From Dioscorea cayenensis subsp. rotundata (Eukaryota > Streptophyta > Magnoliopsida > Dioscoreales > Dioscoreaceae), in NCBI RefSeq assembly GCF_009730915.1, contig NC_052482.1, positions 930,001 to 994,000 of the forward strand: DNA of 64,000 nucleotides. The letters run 5' to 3'. The translations under genes and the position numbers were made by a program. The notes beneath the pieces were generated by a model. It worked only from the letters and a program-made list of their open reading frames with translations, was not told where the DNA came from and searched no databases. Positions 1 to 11,900 of this stretch are shown piece by piece. Within the stretch, counting starts at the first letter, position 1; each line of letters starts with the position of its first letter.

Positions 1-269
1 AAATAAAAAAATAAACCATTGGAAAAAAATAAAAATAAATAAAATGGGTGATTTTAATCACCAATGCTAGAACTACACTAGCGAAAAGTGAAACAGCAAG
101 TCCCCACTTTTGGCCAAAAATTTTCCCAAGTCGAAAGAGTGAAGTGGAAGATTTTTGGAAGTGCAGACTTCCAGATCTTGCACTTCACGTCGAACCAAAC
201 AAGTGGAAGTGTCACATCAACTCCCACTTCCGTCACTTCGGTTTCCACTTCGGCGAACCAAACACGCCC
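1..269. mobile_element. Right part of a Tourist-like (PIF/Harbinger) MITE, cut by the window edge
   Basis: The segment ends in CCAAACACGCCC followed by TTA. Read from the other strand this is GGGCGTGTTTGG, the usual terminus of Tourist-like elements, which duplicate a 3-bp TWA target. The interior is built from repeated short motifs around CACTTC/GAAGTG on both strands. The left terminus lies outside the window, so the second TIR and the target duplication cannot be checked. The short reading frames here are by-products of the repeat. Confidence 0.5.
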
Positions 270-375
270 TTAGTGATTCATCTTATATAAAAAAAAACTT
301 TGTGAATAGTTTGTGTAGCATGATAAATAATTATTATAGAAACTTAAATGTTACCTTACTACTTGTAGTTGAATC

Positions 376-512
376 ACTTTAGATATAGAATAATACTATA
401 CATTAGGAATAGATTTTATGAAATTTGACACAATGCTAATCTCGTTTCCGGGGTTAGTGTCAAATTTCATGAAATCTATTTGTAATGTATGGCATTACTC
501 TTAGATTATTAC
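376..512. repeat. Imperfect inverted repeat (hairpin-forming)
   Basis: A left arm reading ATTTTATGAAATTTGACAC is matched by GTGTCAAATTTCATGAAAT on the right, with ATACATTA and TAATGTAT further out and looser pairing beyond. The arms are about 45 bases and the spacer about 20. It could be a small foldback MITE or the template of a hairpin RNA; the sequence alone does not decide. Confidence 0.6.
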
Positions 513-3500
513 AATTTTACAATTAACTAAATGAGGTGATCATGAGCTTTATATTTGATTAATAGGTTGAGTTTGGCGTGACTAATGAAGTTTCAAGTAT
601 GTTTGGGTTTAGTTAAAATAGTGCCAAAGCTAGTTTAAACATATCAATGATTGGTTCGGCTTAATTATAGCTTAAAAAGTTAGAATTTGTTGAAAAAAAA
701 AGGTAAATGATATGATCAAATAGCTTTAAAAAAAAAAAAAAATACTATTTAGTAAAATTAAACTTGCTGGGTTCCTTTTGGTGAAATAGTGGCCGACATG
801 GTGGACCAGTAATTGTAAATGCATCAAGGTCCAGATTGCTAAAGAGGACCATATGTTTTTATATCAAATCCCAATTCATAGATCTCCCAAGTTGAGGAAT
901 TAGAGAAAAAGTTGTTTTTTTTTTACTTGATTTTGGATCTTGTCTTCCTAGTTCTGTGTGACAATAAAAATGTAATTTACTATTTAGAAAGGAAAAACAT
1001 AGAGCCCCGGCCCGTTGTGAAGGTCCGGTAACATAAAGTGAGGAGTTGAGTTTGAATCCGTGAACCTAATTTTTTACCTTATTATTACCTTAAAAAAAAA
1101 AAAGAAATTTTCATAAGATGCAAGTACTTTTGCTTACGTTCTTTTAGTTTAGTAGCATTGTATCTCTTATGTAGAATGTTTATGTTTTTTTTTTTTTTAA
1201 AGAGACATATTCGGATTTTAGCTCATACAAGGTGAAGGCATAGATATATTAAATTGGTGAATGCATTGATATATTGAATTGTTAATTTTATGTTTGTGCA
1301 CATCTCTATCGTGACATGTTCATATTTTATAAAAAAAATTGATAGTCCTTTTCAAAACTATCAAGCTTTTGGTTCTTCACTTATGATTTACGTTAATCAA
1401 TCCATTTGAATTTGATGCAAGTTTACTGAAAGAAAATTTCATAGTTTTGCTATTATTGCCTCTATCAGGAGAGCATTTGCCTTCATTTTAAAAAAAAAAT
1501 ATATATATGAATAATTCACGGTGTTGAATTTTCATATGTTTAGTTTGAAAAAATAAAATAAAAAATAAAATAAAATATTAACTTTACTATGGAGGGGTGT
1601 TTTCACTCATATGATAAAGTAGATTTAATGTAAAGTTTGTTCTACTTATTGCATTAAATGTGTTATATATATATGCACACACATATATGTATATCAATGA
1701 AAACATAATTTTATGATTTAGAAAAAAATTTCCTTCATTAGGTTGATACAATTTTGAGGTTGGTGAGATGTATATGATTTGGCTGTTGTATCTCATATTA
1801 AATGATGGTACCTTTGACTTAAGCTCATTAATTAACTGTAATAAGAATTAGAGAACCTTATAGAACCTCTGGATCCTTTGAACTACACATTATGCAATAT
1901 AATTATTTTCATAAAAATATACATATTACATTATTGAGAAGTTTGGAGAATGTTATACAAAACTTTCCTTTTATTTTTTTGAAGATAATATTAGATTTGA
2001 TATTGCTTGTTCTTGTTAAGGCATGCATGCACATGGCAATTAGTTTCGTTAGCATTGGGAATGTTGGGTCATATTAATGTAATTATAGAGTTAATTTATC
2101 ACCTAATTTACGATATTTTGTCGGTTATATTTGGAAAAAAAATAAATCTAAATTGTTGACTTTCAAGTTTCACATGAACAAGGAGTTTATTTTTTATTTT
2201 TTATTTTATTTTTATTTTTAAGCTTCACTTGATCTGTTGAGAAAAAAAAAGTTTTAGAGTTCTCTCGCTTTCATTTGTAATTTTTAATAGGTATAATTTG
2301 GAGTTTTATTATAAGCTTATTTAGTTATTATCTATCTGATTCTTTATCTCGTATGTCTGTGCACAAATAGCAAAGATTTGTCTTGGTATGGTTAGGAGTC
2401 CACATTCTTCATGCATTAAAAAAATAAATTTGATATGAATATTTTTTTTCTACTGACTGTAAATTTATATTAGAGTTGTTTTGTTTTTTGTTTTTTTTGT
2501 CTTTTATATTTTATTTATTTTCATAATCTTAAGGATTTGACTGCATGGATTCTATAATTAATTGAACTTTGAATATGTGAGTGAAATTGCTATACAATGT
2601 AGGTAATTCATTCATTTCACAACTGAAAAATGACGTGGGTTAAGATTGCACATTAAAAATATGATTTTGTTAGATATAAAGAGAAAAGAAGTACAAGGGA
2701 GATCAACCAATATAAAGAACTAACAAGAATAACCATAATTTTAACTCAACACTACCATGAAATATAATTTTTATCATAAATATATGTACATTTAGATGCA
2801 TGGGCAATTGAGTAGTTCATGTTGGTCATTTACAATTGTCTTTAGTTTTAGTTTTTACATGAATCTTATTTAACATGACTAGGAAGGTAAAGAGTAATGA
2901 ACTAAACTTTGCTTTAGTATGGTGAAAGATATATCAGATTTAATGTTGCTGCTTTATTTAAGGCATTTTCCAACTACTAGATTGTCATATTTATTTTTGT
3001 TGGTTGGACAAAATGACCAGGGCTATATGTATATGATAATGAAACAACCTTCTCATATTTTTTATTTTTCTTAAGAGTATTTGTGTGTGTTGTGTATTTA
3101 TATATATAAACACATAAAATTATGTGCATTTTTCCATAGTTTCCATTTCATATATAATTTCATGTATTTCCTGTGCATATCTTATAATAATCTAGTGAGC
3201 TCACTGAATCCTGGTTTTTGTGCTTTGATGAGTGGTTTAACATCCTTTGGTGATTTATGTTTTGTGGAAGAATTATCTATATAATCCGGTAAAATTAGCA
3301 ATATTAAGGGTAAATTTTAAAAATTTTTTTTTTTAATAATAGACGACAAGTGTTTTTTTTTTTTAATATAAACAATATTAGAGTCTGGATTTACAGTGTA
3401 TGTATAGTACAAAAATAATATAAGAATTTTGTGTGAACAGTGTATGAACGATACGGAGAATAATATTGCCGGGAGGATAAATTTCAATTGGATTATTACT

Positions 3501-4966
3501 AAAAATTAAAAACTAAATTTTTTTAACAAAGTGTGAAGATAAAAGATTCAAGTATATTAACTGCCCGTTTGTGTGTCTCTTATTATTATTTTTTTAATAC
3601 AAAATATTTATTATTTATTTTTAAAAAAATTGTGAAAAGTGCACGGTATTAGTTTTTTTTTTTTAAGAACTTAAAGATTCAATTGATATATATGCTTGTA
3701 AAGTTGACAACAAATATGATGAAGTTTATTGTGATTTATTTATATTATTAAAAAAAATAAAAAAAAATAATAATACTACAAGAAACTAAATAATCACCAA
3801 ACAATATTGCTAACAAAGAGCTAGAGAGTTAGAGTTGTGCTTGGTACTAGTTTAGTTTGTCAAGGTTTAAAGTGCCTTGGTTTTCTTGCCCCTTGAGCGT
3901 TTGGATTCCATGTAACAAAACAATATATTTTTCTTCTTAAAAAAAAGTATATTATTGTTCACATTTTGAAGCCTCTTCTCTTCTTTTGTCTAATTATATA
4001 ACAATATTTTCCGGAATAAATTATTAATTTATTCTTCACAAACTAATCTTTTTATTCTGAACGGTGCAATCACATTAAAATCAGGTATGGGCTTATATAT
4101 ATATATATATATAATTTCCCAAAGCTTATCATCAACATTGATGAACATCCCAGAAAGCGCTGCAAACTTTTAATTGTTAATTTAGTTTATTCCATATGGC
4201 CACAGCATGCTCGCTAACTTTTACCCATTTTTTATTTAAATACTAACAGATCTATCTTGTCACGGGTCTACTAACATTTTGGACAATTGTTATTAAACAA
4301 AAAGAAAACCCAAAAAAAAAAAAAAACAATTATTATTTAAATTAAAAGTAAAAACAATATTAACTCAAATTTAATTTTTATTTTTTACAAAGTGATAAAT
4401 ATCGTTAAAAATAATATTAAAAAAAATATTAACAGCTAAATATATATAATGCATTAGTTGTAGTAATTTAATGATTTTTAAAAATTTATTAACACGGTTA
4501 GGGTGGAGTTTTATCATTTACTGTTAGAATATTTTAATTAAATATTTTAAAAAAAAATTATAAATATTTAGAAAATTAAATTAATAATTATTTAAATAAC
4601 AAGAAGGGGTAAATATTTTAATAGATCATTAAATTTTAGTTATTTTTATTTTAATTATTAAATTTTAATTTTTGATCATTTAATTTTAATTTGATTTTAT
4701 TGAGTAGTAAATCGAGAGATTTTGGTTTCTAAATGAATGATGTGATTTTTTTTATAATATATACATTTACAATAGACTTAATAATATGTGAGGGGATGGC
4801 TAAATCTGATTTTTAGACAGTAATATATATAATTAATTGGGAGTTAAAATTTTTAATTTATTATTTGGTGAAATTAAATTAAAATTGAATAATCAATTAA
4901 TTTGATGATGAAAGTAAAAATAAATCAAAATTCAGTGACATGAAAAATCCATCAACACGCGTGTTT
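513..4966. other. AT-rich intergenic region without recognisable genes
   Basis: Over 4 kb of AT-rich DNA with homopolymer runs and a (TA)n tract near 4096. No open frame resembles a protein. A possible SINE remnant lies near 1003-1105: it has a B-box-like GTTTGAATCC near 1050 and an A-rich tail. A fragment near 3311-3351 carries the minus-strand motif CACTTGTCGTC that recurs at the 3' ends of SINE-like copies elsewhere in the window. Confidence 0.5.
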
Positions 4967-4972
4967 CACGTG
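4967..4972. promoter_or_regulatory. G-box (CACGTG) upstream of the J-domain gene
   Basis: CACGTG lies about 300 bases before the start codon at 5270, next to an ACGCGT. G-boxes bind bZIP and bHLH factors and are common in stress and light responsive promoters. A functional role is inferred from position only. Confidence 0.35.
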
Positions 4973-5269
4973 TGTCGCTACAAGAAACAATGGCAAATAT
5001 CGTAAATAAGATGAAAACCAGTGGTAAAAACCCAAAACACTAGAAAATATCTTCACCAAAAGGAATCCGAATATCTCGAACCTTCTTCAAAGAACCCCTT
5101 GAAAATCAAAGCTCGCCACGAGATTTTTTCACATCTTTTTTTTCATTTTCCCTCCCTTTTAATATTTATAAATCCAAATAAAACCCTCTTTCTCTCTAAA
5201 TATCTCGCATCTCCTTCGTTTCATCTTCTCCAACCCCTCGATCTCTTCTTCTTCTTCTCGTCCTCATCC

Positions 5270-6347
5270 ATGGAGTCCTCCGGAGCCGCATCAGACGGCT
5301 CATGCTACTACTCCCGCCTCGGGATCCGGCGCTCCGCCTCCTCCGCCGAGATCCGAGCCGCTTATCGGAAGCTCGCACTGGTACTCGCTTTCTCCGATCT
5401 CTGAAAAAAAAAAAACAAAGGTTTTATCAAAAAAGTTCCTTTTTTTTTTTAATTTTTTTTTAAATCGAGGGTGTTTTTCAGAAATGGCACCCGGATAAGT
5501 TCGCGAAGAATCCAACGGCGGCAGTGGAGGCTAAACGGCGGTTTCAGAGAATTCAGGAAGCATATTCCGGTAAGTGTTTGACGGCCGTTAGTTTATCTTT
5601 TTAAGTTGAGTTAACGGACGTTGCCGGACGGTGACGGATGCGGTATGTTGTGCCTGCAGTCCTCTCGGATGAGGGTAAGAGATCGCTTTACGATGCTGGT
5701 GTCTTTGATCCCTTTGAAGACGATGACCAGGTTCATAAGATTTATTAATCTAATTTTTTTTAAAAAAAAAATTAATTTTAATTTTATTATTTTTTAATAT
5801 GTATATATATGTTGTATTTTGGATGGTCAGGATTTTTCTGATTTCATGAAAGAGATGATCTCGATGATGGATAGCGTCCGGTCGGAGGTATTTATTTATT
5901 TATTGAAAAATGGTATTTAATTTTTATAAAGTGAAATTTGCTAGGAGACCCCTAATGAAGTTGGTAATTGCTCTGATATTATCTATCAAAACCTAGTGCA
6001 AAATTAAATTTTTTTTTTTAAAAAAAAAATCTTATGAAATACACGGCAAAAGTTTATAAGGTGTATATTATATTAATAAATATGATATTTTTTTAGTGAT
6101 ATATAAATAAATTTAAATTTATGATTCTTTATTTTGGGAGAAAATAGAGGAAAAAACAAAGTTGAAAAGATGGATGTAAATATTAAGTAGTTTAGGGGTA
6201 TTTTTGTAAATGCAGACTCCGGATAGCATAGAGGATTTGCAGCGGATGTTAGCTGAGATAATAGACGGAGGAACAAGCTCTGGAGCGCGACGAGGACCGT
6301 CGGATGGGGCGAAGAGGACACGTGGCAGTTCATGGGGGAGGCGATGA
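5270..6347 (+). CDS. Small J-domain (DnaJ/HSP40) co-chaperone, 152 aa
   Basis: Five exons (5270-5380, 5482-5569, 5660-5730, 5831-5887, 6216-6347) join in frame with GT-AG introns to 152 residues. A J domain occupies about residues 12-75: it opens with YYSRLGI, has AAYRKLAL in helix II, the HPD motif in WHPDK that stimulates Hsp70 ATPase (the intron falls just before it), and ends with [18 protein letters not shown]. There is no Gly/Phe region, zinc finger or signal peptide, so it is a minimal class C (type III) J-protein, probably cytosolic or nuclear. An acidic stretch ([10 protein letters not shown]) and a short basic C-terminus follow. The layout resembles small Arabidopsis J-proteins of about 150 residues. 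The start is the first ATG before the domain. The client is unknown. Confidence 0.9.
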
Positions 6348-8959
6348 AGGCTTTGTTTTGCAATTTATTTGTTATCGAGGGGATTATCTGTGAAAGTGTA
6401 TATTAAGGTTGGTTTTATGTCTCTCTTATAAAACTAACACTTTTGGATTAATAAAATTTATTGGAAATTCCAATTTGCCGAAACTAAACCCTTACCGTCT
6501 GATTAGAATCGTGTGGTTCTTTTTTTTTCCCTTGATTTGGTGAATATATTTCTTCAATATTGGTTGTTCATAAGCATTTATTTTTTCATCAAGAGCATTG
6601 GAAAAAAAATTAAAAAAAAGTGTATTTGAGCACTATCTTTTACGGACATTTTTCATAAAATTTAGATATACCTGAATTGATTTTTATTATATTTTTTTTT
6701 CTTTTAGTCTTTCTACCCATAAATGAGCCTTAATAATTCTTCTATTTTTAAAAATGACTTAATTTAGTCTTTTTATCCTTAATTTCTTCATGTTTAGTCT
6801 TTCTACTCTTAAAAATACAATTAAATAATTAATTTATTTTATAATAAAAAAAAATTAAATAGAATCATTTTCAAAAGTAAAAAGATTACTTATGAGTATT
6901 TTTAAATTGAGAGACTAAAAAAAAAAAGATTAATTCAGACATTATACCTAAAATTTATGAAACTTGTTAATGTATGCATGGAAATATGATTTAAATTTTT
7001 CACATTGAAAAAATTTATTTTGATTTAGTCATCTATTGTTTTGGAGCCTTGTTACCATCTTAAATTGACTAATGATCTAACCAAAAAAGATATTATATAA
7101 TCACTTCTATAATAAAAAAATATATATTTTATTTCCTTTCAAAATCAATGGCTGAGATGTGACAAACACAACAAACTTTAAAATAAATAATAACTAAAAT
7201 ATATCTCTTTTGTTACTTTATATATGATCGCTCATTTAGTGCAATACATAATCAAGCATATATATATATATATATATAAATTGATAATCTAGAGACATTT
7301 CTAAATTTAAAAATCTAGAGATATCCCGCAATAACAATTAGATGATCTAACGGTTATTATTTTTGAGATGTGATCATCATTAAACTCACCTCCGGAGTTA
7401 GTAATAAAACAACCTGAGTGATTTAATAATTGCTGTAGGGACGTTTCTAAATTTGTTTTCTGAAGACGTCCCAAAAAATATATTGTCTATGTATGTATAA
7501 TGAGAGAGATACAATAATCTTAATGAAACAAAATCAAAATGTGAAAAAAAAAAAATGTACAACACCAAATATCTCATTGAACATGAAGAGGATAGCCACA
7601 CATTTCCTGTTCATGAGGGATGCTTCAGGAGTGGTTGTCCTTTCTCTAAATAACCCAAAATAATAATCATCATCATAATAATAATAATAATAATAAAGCA
7701 GCACTTTTCTTGTTCTAGTACTAAAAACCAATGACACAATTTTGTCCTGGTCCCCTTCTGACAACTGGCACAAAGTTAAAAAGAAAAAAAAAGATCCATT
7801 CAAATGAGCCCCACAACCAACCACACAAAAAAACTAAATGACATGAATCCACCACAACCTCAAAGAAACATGACAAAATGATGACAATGACTTAATGTAG
7901 TTGAAGACAGCTTTTTTCTGATATCTGGTGCACAACAGCCTTAATTTTGACATCAGATTTAAGGTTCTAATTAACTGAAATATGAAGTGCCAAAATTTTC
8001 ATAGGAAGTATACAACATTTCCTATTTTTAGTTTGTTTTTACAAGTAAAAAAAAAGGCAAAATAGTAATACCTTAACTTTTGTTCTTCACTTTGGTTGTT
8101 TCATCATGTTGGATTAAGTGAGATGCTGAATAAGTTGAGCAATTGATGATGAAGATTGAACTTGTAATCTAATAATACCAACATTGAGGAATTAACATGT
8201 AAAGCTGCAGGAAATAGAAGACATAGAAGTCATAAATAAGAAAGCTAGATCGAAAATCTTATAATCGTAAATATTCATTCTTAATAACATTCTATCTCCC
8301 TCTTCCAAAATGCAGAGAAGAGGAATCAGTGAGGTAGCTTGTTTCTTTCTTTTCTTACTTAAAACAAAAGAAATAGCAGACTAACGGTCGTAGAAATATG
8401 TAAATAGATAACAATGATTTCCAGGAATATATAAGATAATATGGCTTTTACAATAGTATAATAACAATCAACCATAGGAAAAATATATATTTATGGTAAT
8501 AATAATTACTGCTGATTGGGTTTGTATCAGTAACAATTGCCAAAGAAAGAAGGCCAAAGCTCGGGAAATCTAGAGAGAGAGAATAAATGATCGAGAACTC
8601 GATAATTAGGTTGGTGGTACACTATCCAATCATGCAAGTTTAGGACTACTGAAGCAAAAACCTTTTAAAAGGTGGTACTAGAAAATAGATCTAAGAGGCA
8701 GCTTGAGAACAGCTCACATCTGGAATGCATTTCAAATTCGCCACGTTATCATTTTCTAGAACTTTTCGAGTCATTTAAGCAAAATCTCATCTAACATTGT
8801 TATTCACATGTTCAATCTAACGATTTATAGCATGAAATTGCATTCTGAAACATATCAGCATATATCTACTCTAGATTTGAATGACAGACCAAGTAAAAAC
8901 ATCCGTAAAAATAAGAAAATGATGGTAGAAGGGGTGGAGAAAAACCTTTAATTATGAGA
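6348..8959. other. Intergenic region between convergent genes, repeat-bearing
   Basis: The stretch holds 3' flanking DNA of the J-protein gene, then AT-rich repeats. A (TA)n tract at about 7258-7278 is followed to about 7480 by a degenerate member of a dispersed family with motifs such as ATCTAACGGTTAT and GGGACGTTTCTAAATTT. An (AAT/ATA)n microsatellite lies at about 7664-7696. No coding sequence is supported. Confidence 0.5.
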
Positions 8960-11900
8960 TTAATCATCATCAGCATCGCCACTGCTTTTTTGGGATTCAT
9001 CTTCATCTTCTCCATAAACTAGTTCATCTATATCTTCATCTTCATCTTCATCTTCATCCTCACTTTCACCATCCTGGTGATTACTTTCCATTGGCTGAGT
9101 GCCATCCTCTCCAGCCTTATTAATCTGAGGGGAGATAATAGGCACATAAATCTAGTGCAGTCATATCAAACCGAAGTCCAGTAAAGGTATAGGTAAAGTG
9201 AATTTTTAGGTCCCGAATCAGTCATTTTCGTCCTTAGACCAAAAGTAGGCAATTTAGATCTTTGAGTTGGGAGGGTCGTGCAACTTTGGTCCCTCAGGTT
9301 ACTACATCACACATATGGAATTAGATGTTATTATCTTTGATGAAGTGGAGTGGAGGTCTACAAAACACATGACAATCCTACACATATCTGCAAGTATATG
9401 CCATGTCATGTCACTTGGCAATTAGGTTCACTTTTTTAATTTCCATTTTAAATAAAAGTTAACATAAAAACCAAGTGCCATGTGGCATACTTACATGTAC
9501 ATGACATGTCATGTGCCGACCGGACCCTTTACTCCACATATGCAATGATAATAGTATTTAATTTCATGTGTGTGATGTTCTAACGGCAAGAGCCTAAGCA
9601 CACAATCTTCCCGGTCATGGGACCAAAAGATACATTCTTTATAGTTCAAAGATCAAAAACATGAGTTCATGGACTAAAATTGCACTCTAAAGATATCTGA
9701 CCTGTGCCATTATGAGCTGAGCACGACCTGATAGTTTTAGCAAGGTCTGAACAGCTGAACATTTCAAATTGGTCATCTGCAAGGAAAAAAGGAAAGATTT
9801 TTAAAAGATCATATATATACAAATAGATATATAACAGCCACAGTGGAGAAACTGCTCTATTTACTATGTGCTAATGATAAGTCAAAAATATGACGGCATG
9901 AAAATATTTCTATTTGATTTTTAAATGGAAGATATGCTCCAATTTTACAGGGATGAAGGTTCAAGTTATGCATCACATAAATAGCACTATATCCTTTTGA
10001 TATTTTCACAGGCCAATTCCTGCTCAAAGTAGGTTAATGTGCTGGGCCTTTTGGCAGTAAATGAAAGAAAACATCCTTCAAATAGGCAGTATATTAACTA
10101 ATTGGCAGGCATCGATTCCAACAACTTCCACAAAACATTCTAGATACTATTCTAAGAATGAAGCATTTTTGGGTATTTTACAGAGTGCAAAACCCAAGTC
10201 ACCAAAAATAAAAATTATAATATAACAAAGAACAGCAATACTACCAAGATGCAACCAAGACTGAATCAAATATTTGTCAGATTACAAGTAATGAGATTCA
10301 AAGATTACCTTCTGTAATACATCAAGGAGTTGGGAAGAAGATTCCTGAGCAAGGATAAAGCGCCGGTGGTTTAGTAAAATATAATAAATCCAAGGAAGTA
10401 TGTCCTTTGAACAGGCAGGGCTGTCACAAGAAATATAATGTTCATGATCAGACTAAGAATCAAGTTATTAGTTTAGATCAAATTAAGTAACAATATTCTC
10501 CCAAAATACAGACTATGTATAAAGCACTGTAAATAAATAAAAACCGTAAAATATATACTGCTCGAATTACAGTAGGCACCATTACGTAAATAACAATCTC
10601 AACATCATGCAAGGCTGCGCTGAGGAGCCAAAATTTTGAAGGCAGTACATGAAATTTCAGACAATAATGGTTTAGTAAAAGCCTTCCAGAAAAAAGAGAA
10701 AAAAAAAAAGGCAACAAGCAACTATGTAAATTTGAACAAAGACCATGTAGAATATATAACAGAACTTATTAGTCATAGTGTGAGTAATTATCTGAATGTT
10801 AATAATCAGCAAAAATTTAGAAAACCTAGTAATTGTTATATAAAAACGAGAGAAATATTATTTGGTTCTAATATTTGGTATAGAAAATACATCAGTTGTG
10901 ATATTCTGAATAGCCATCTATCAAGCATATGTCATGGTGCAAGTAATATATTAGTCCAATTTAATGCTCCCATTTAACCAATACGAACAAATCCTCAGAA
11001 CTTGAAGTAAACAACATCTGCATGTGTGTAGGCTAATTATTTAGATGCACAATAGGAAAAGATCAAACCTTGTTTTCCACGTTGATGCCAAGAATTCCAG
11101 GAATTTGTAAGCATCATTAGGGCTCATGGATATGACATGTCCCCTTATCTGGTGAAAAAGTTAACAGGTCATCAATGACAATCAGTTAATTTATTATATT
11201 ATCCCTTGTAAGATCTGAAAGCATCCTTCGTAGAAGGAAAAATTCCAGAAAACCACCTGAACAATGTTTTAGTTTACCTATTATTAGGAGAAACGAACCT
11301 TCTTTGCTGGGATGTCACCACCAACCAATAGGTGGGCACCATTGAACATTGTTGCATCAATAGAAGTTTTACCACAATTCCATAGGTAGCCTTCTCTGCC
11401 TATGTCATCTTTCTTACCAACAATTCCCAGTTCTCTCAACCTATCTTCAAGACACGTAGCATTATCTTTTTCCATTCTTAGCAATTTACCTGCAATGAGT
11501 AAAACAACTAGTAACACAGCTGAGCAAAAGAAGTACCAATATCACATGTAGAGTGGAAAGACCAAAGTACGCATAAAAATAGATACATAAAAAAAATTAT
11601 GATTTTCAGGAGGAAAATAACATCACCACAAAGGAAAATACATATCTAAAATCAACCCAAGAATAGTAAATAAACCTCACAACAACAAGGTGGTTATCAA
11701 CATGCCTGATAAGAATGGTCACAGAAGTAATGCATGTGAAGCAAAGGGACAACAATTCTTCATTATATATAGATTGCCAAACTAGCTGTCCAAAATTGTA
11801 AAATAATCTAACATGATGATTTTAAGAAAACTGCTGGAGAAGCCATTATATTCTTCTGAATTGGTCTTCAAAAGTTTTCACTAAATTGCATATGAAATGA

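Noticed and set aside
8960-9145. 61-residue acidic minus-strand frame as an independent gene
   Set aside because: It is the last exon of the UTP5-like gene plus a few intron bases.
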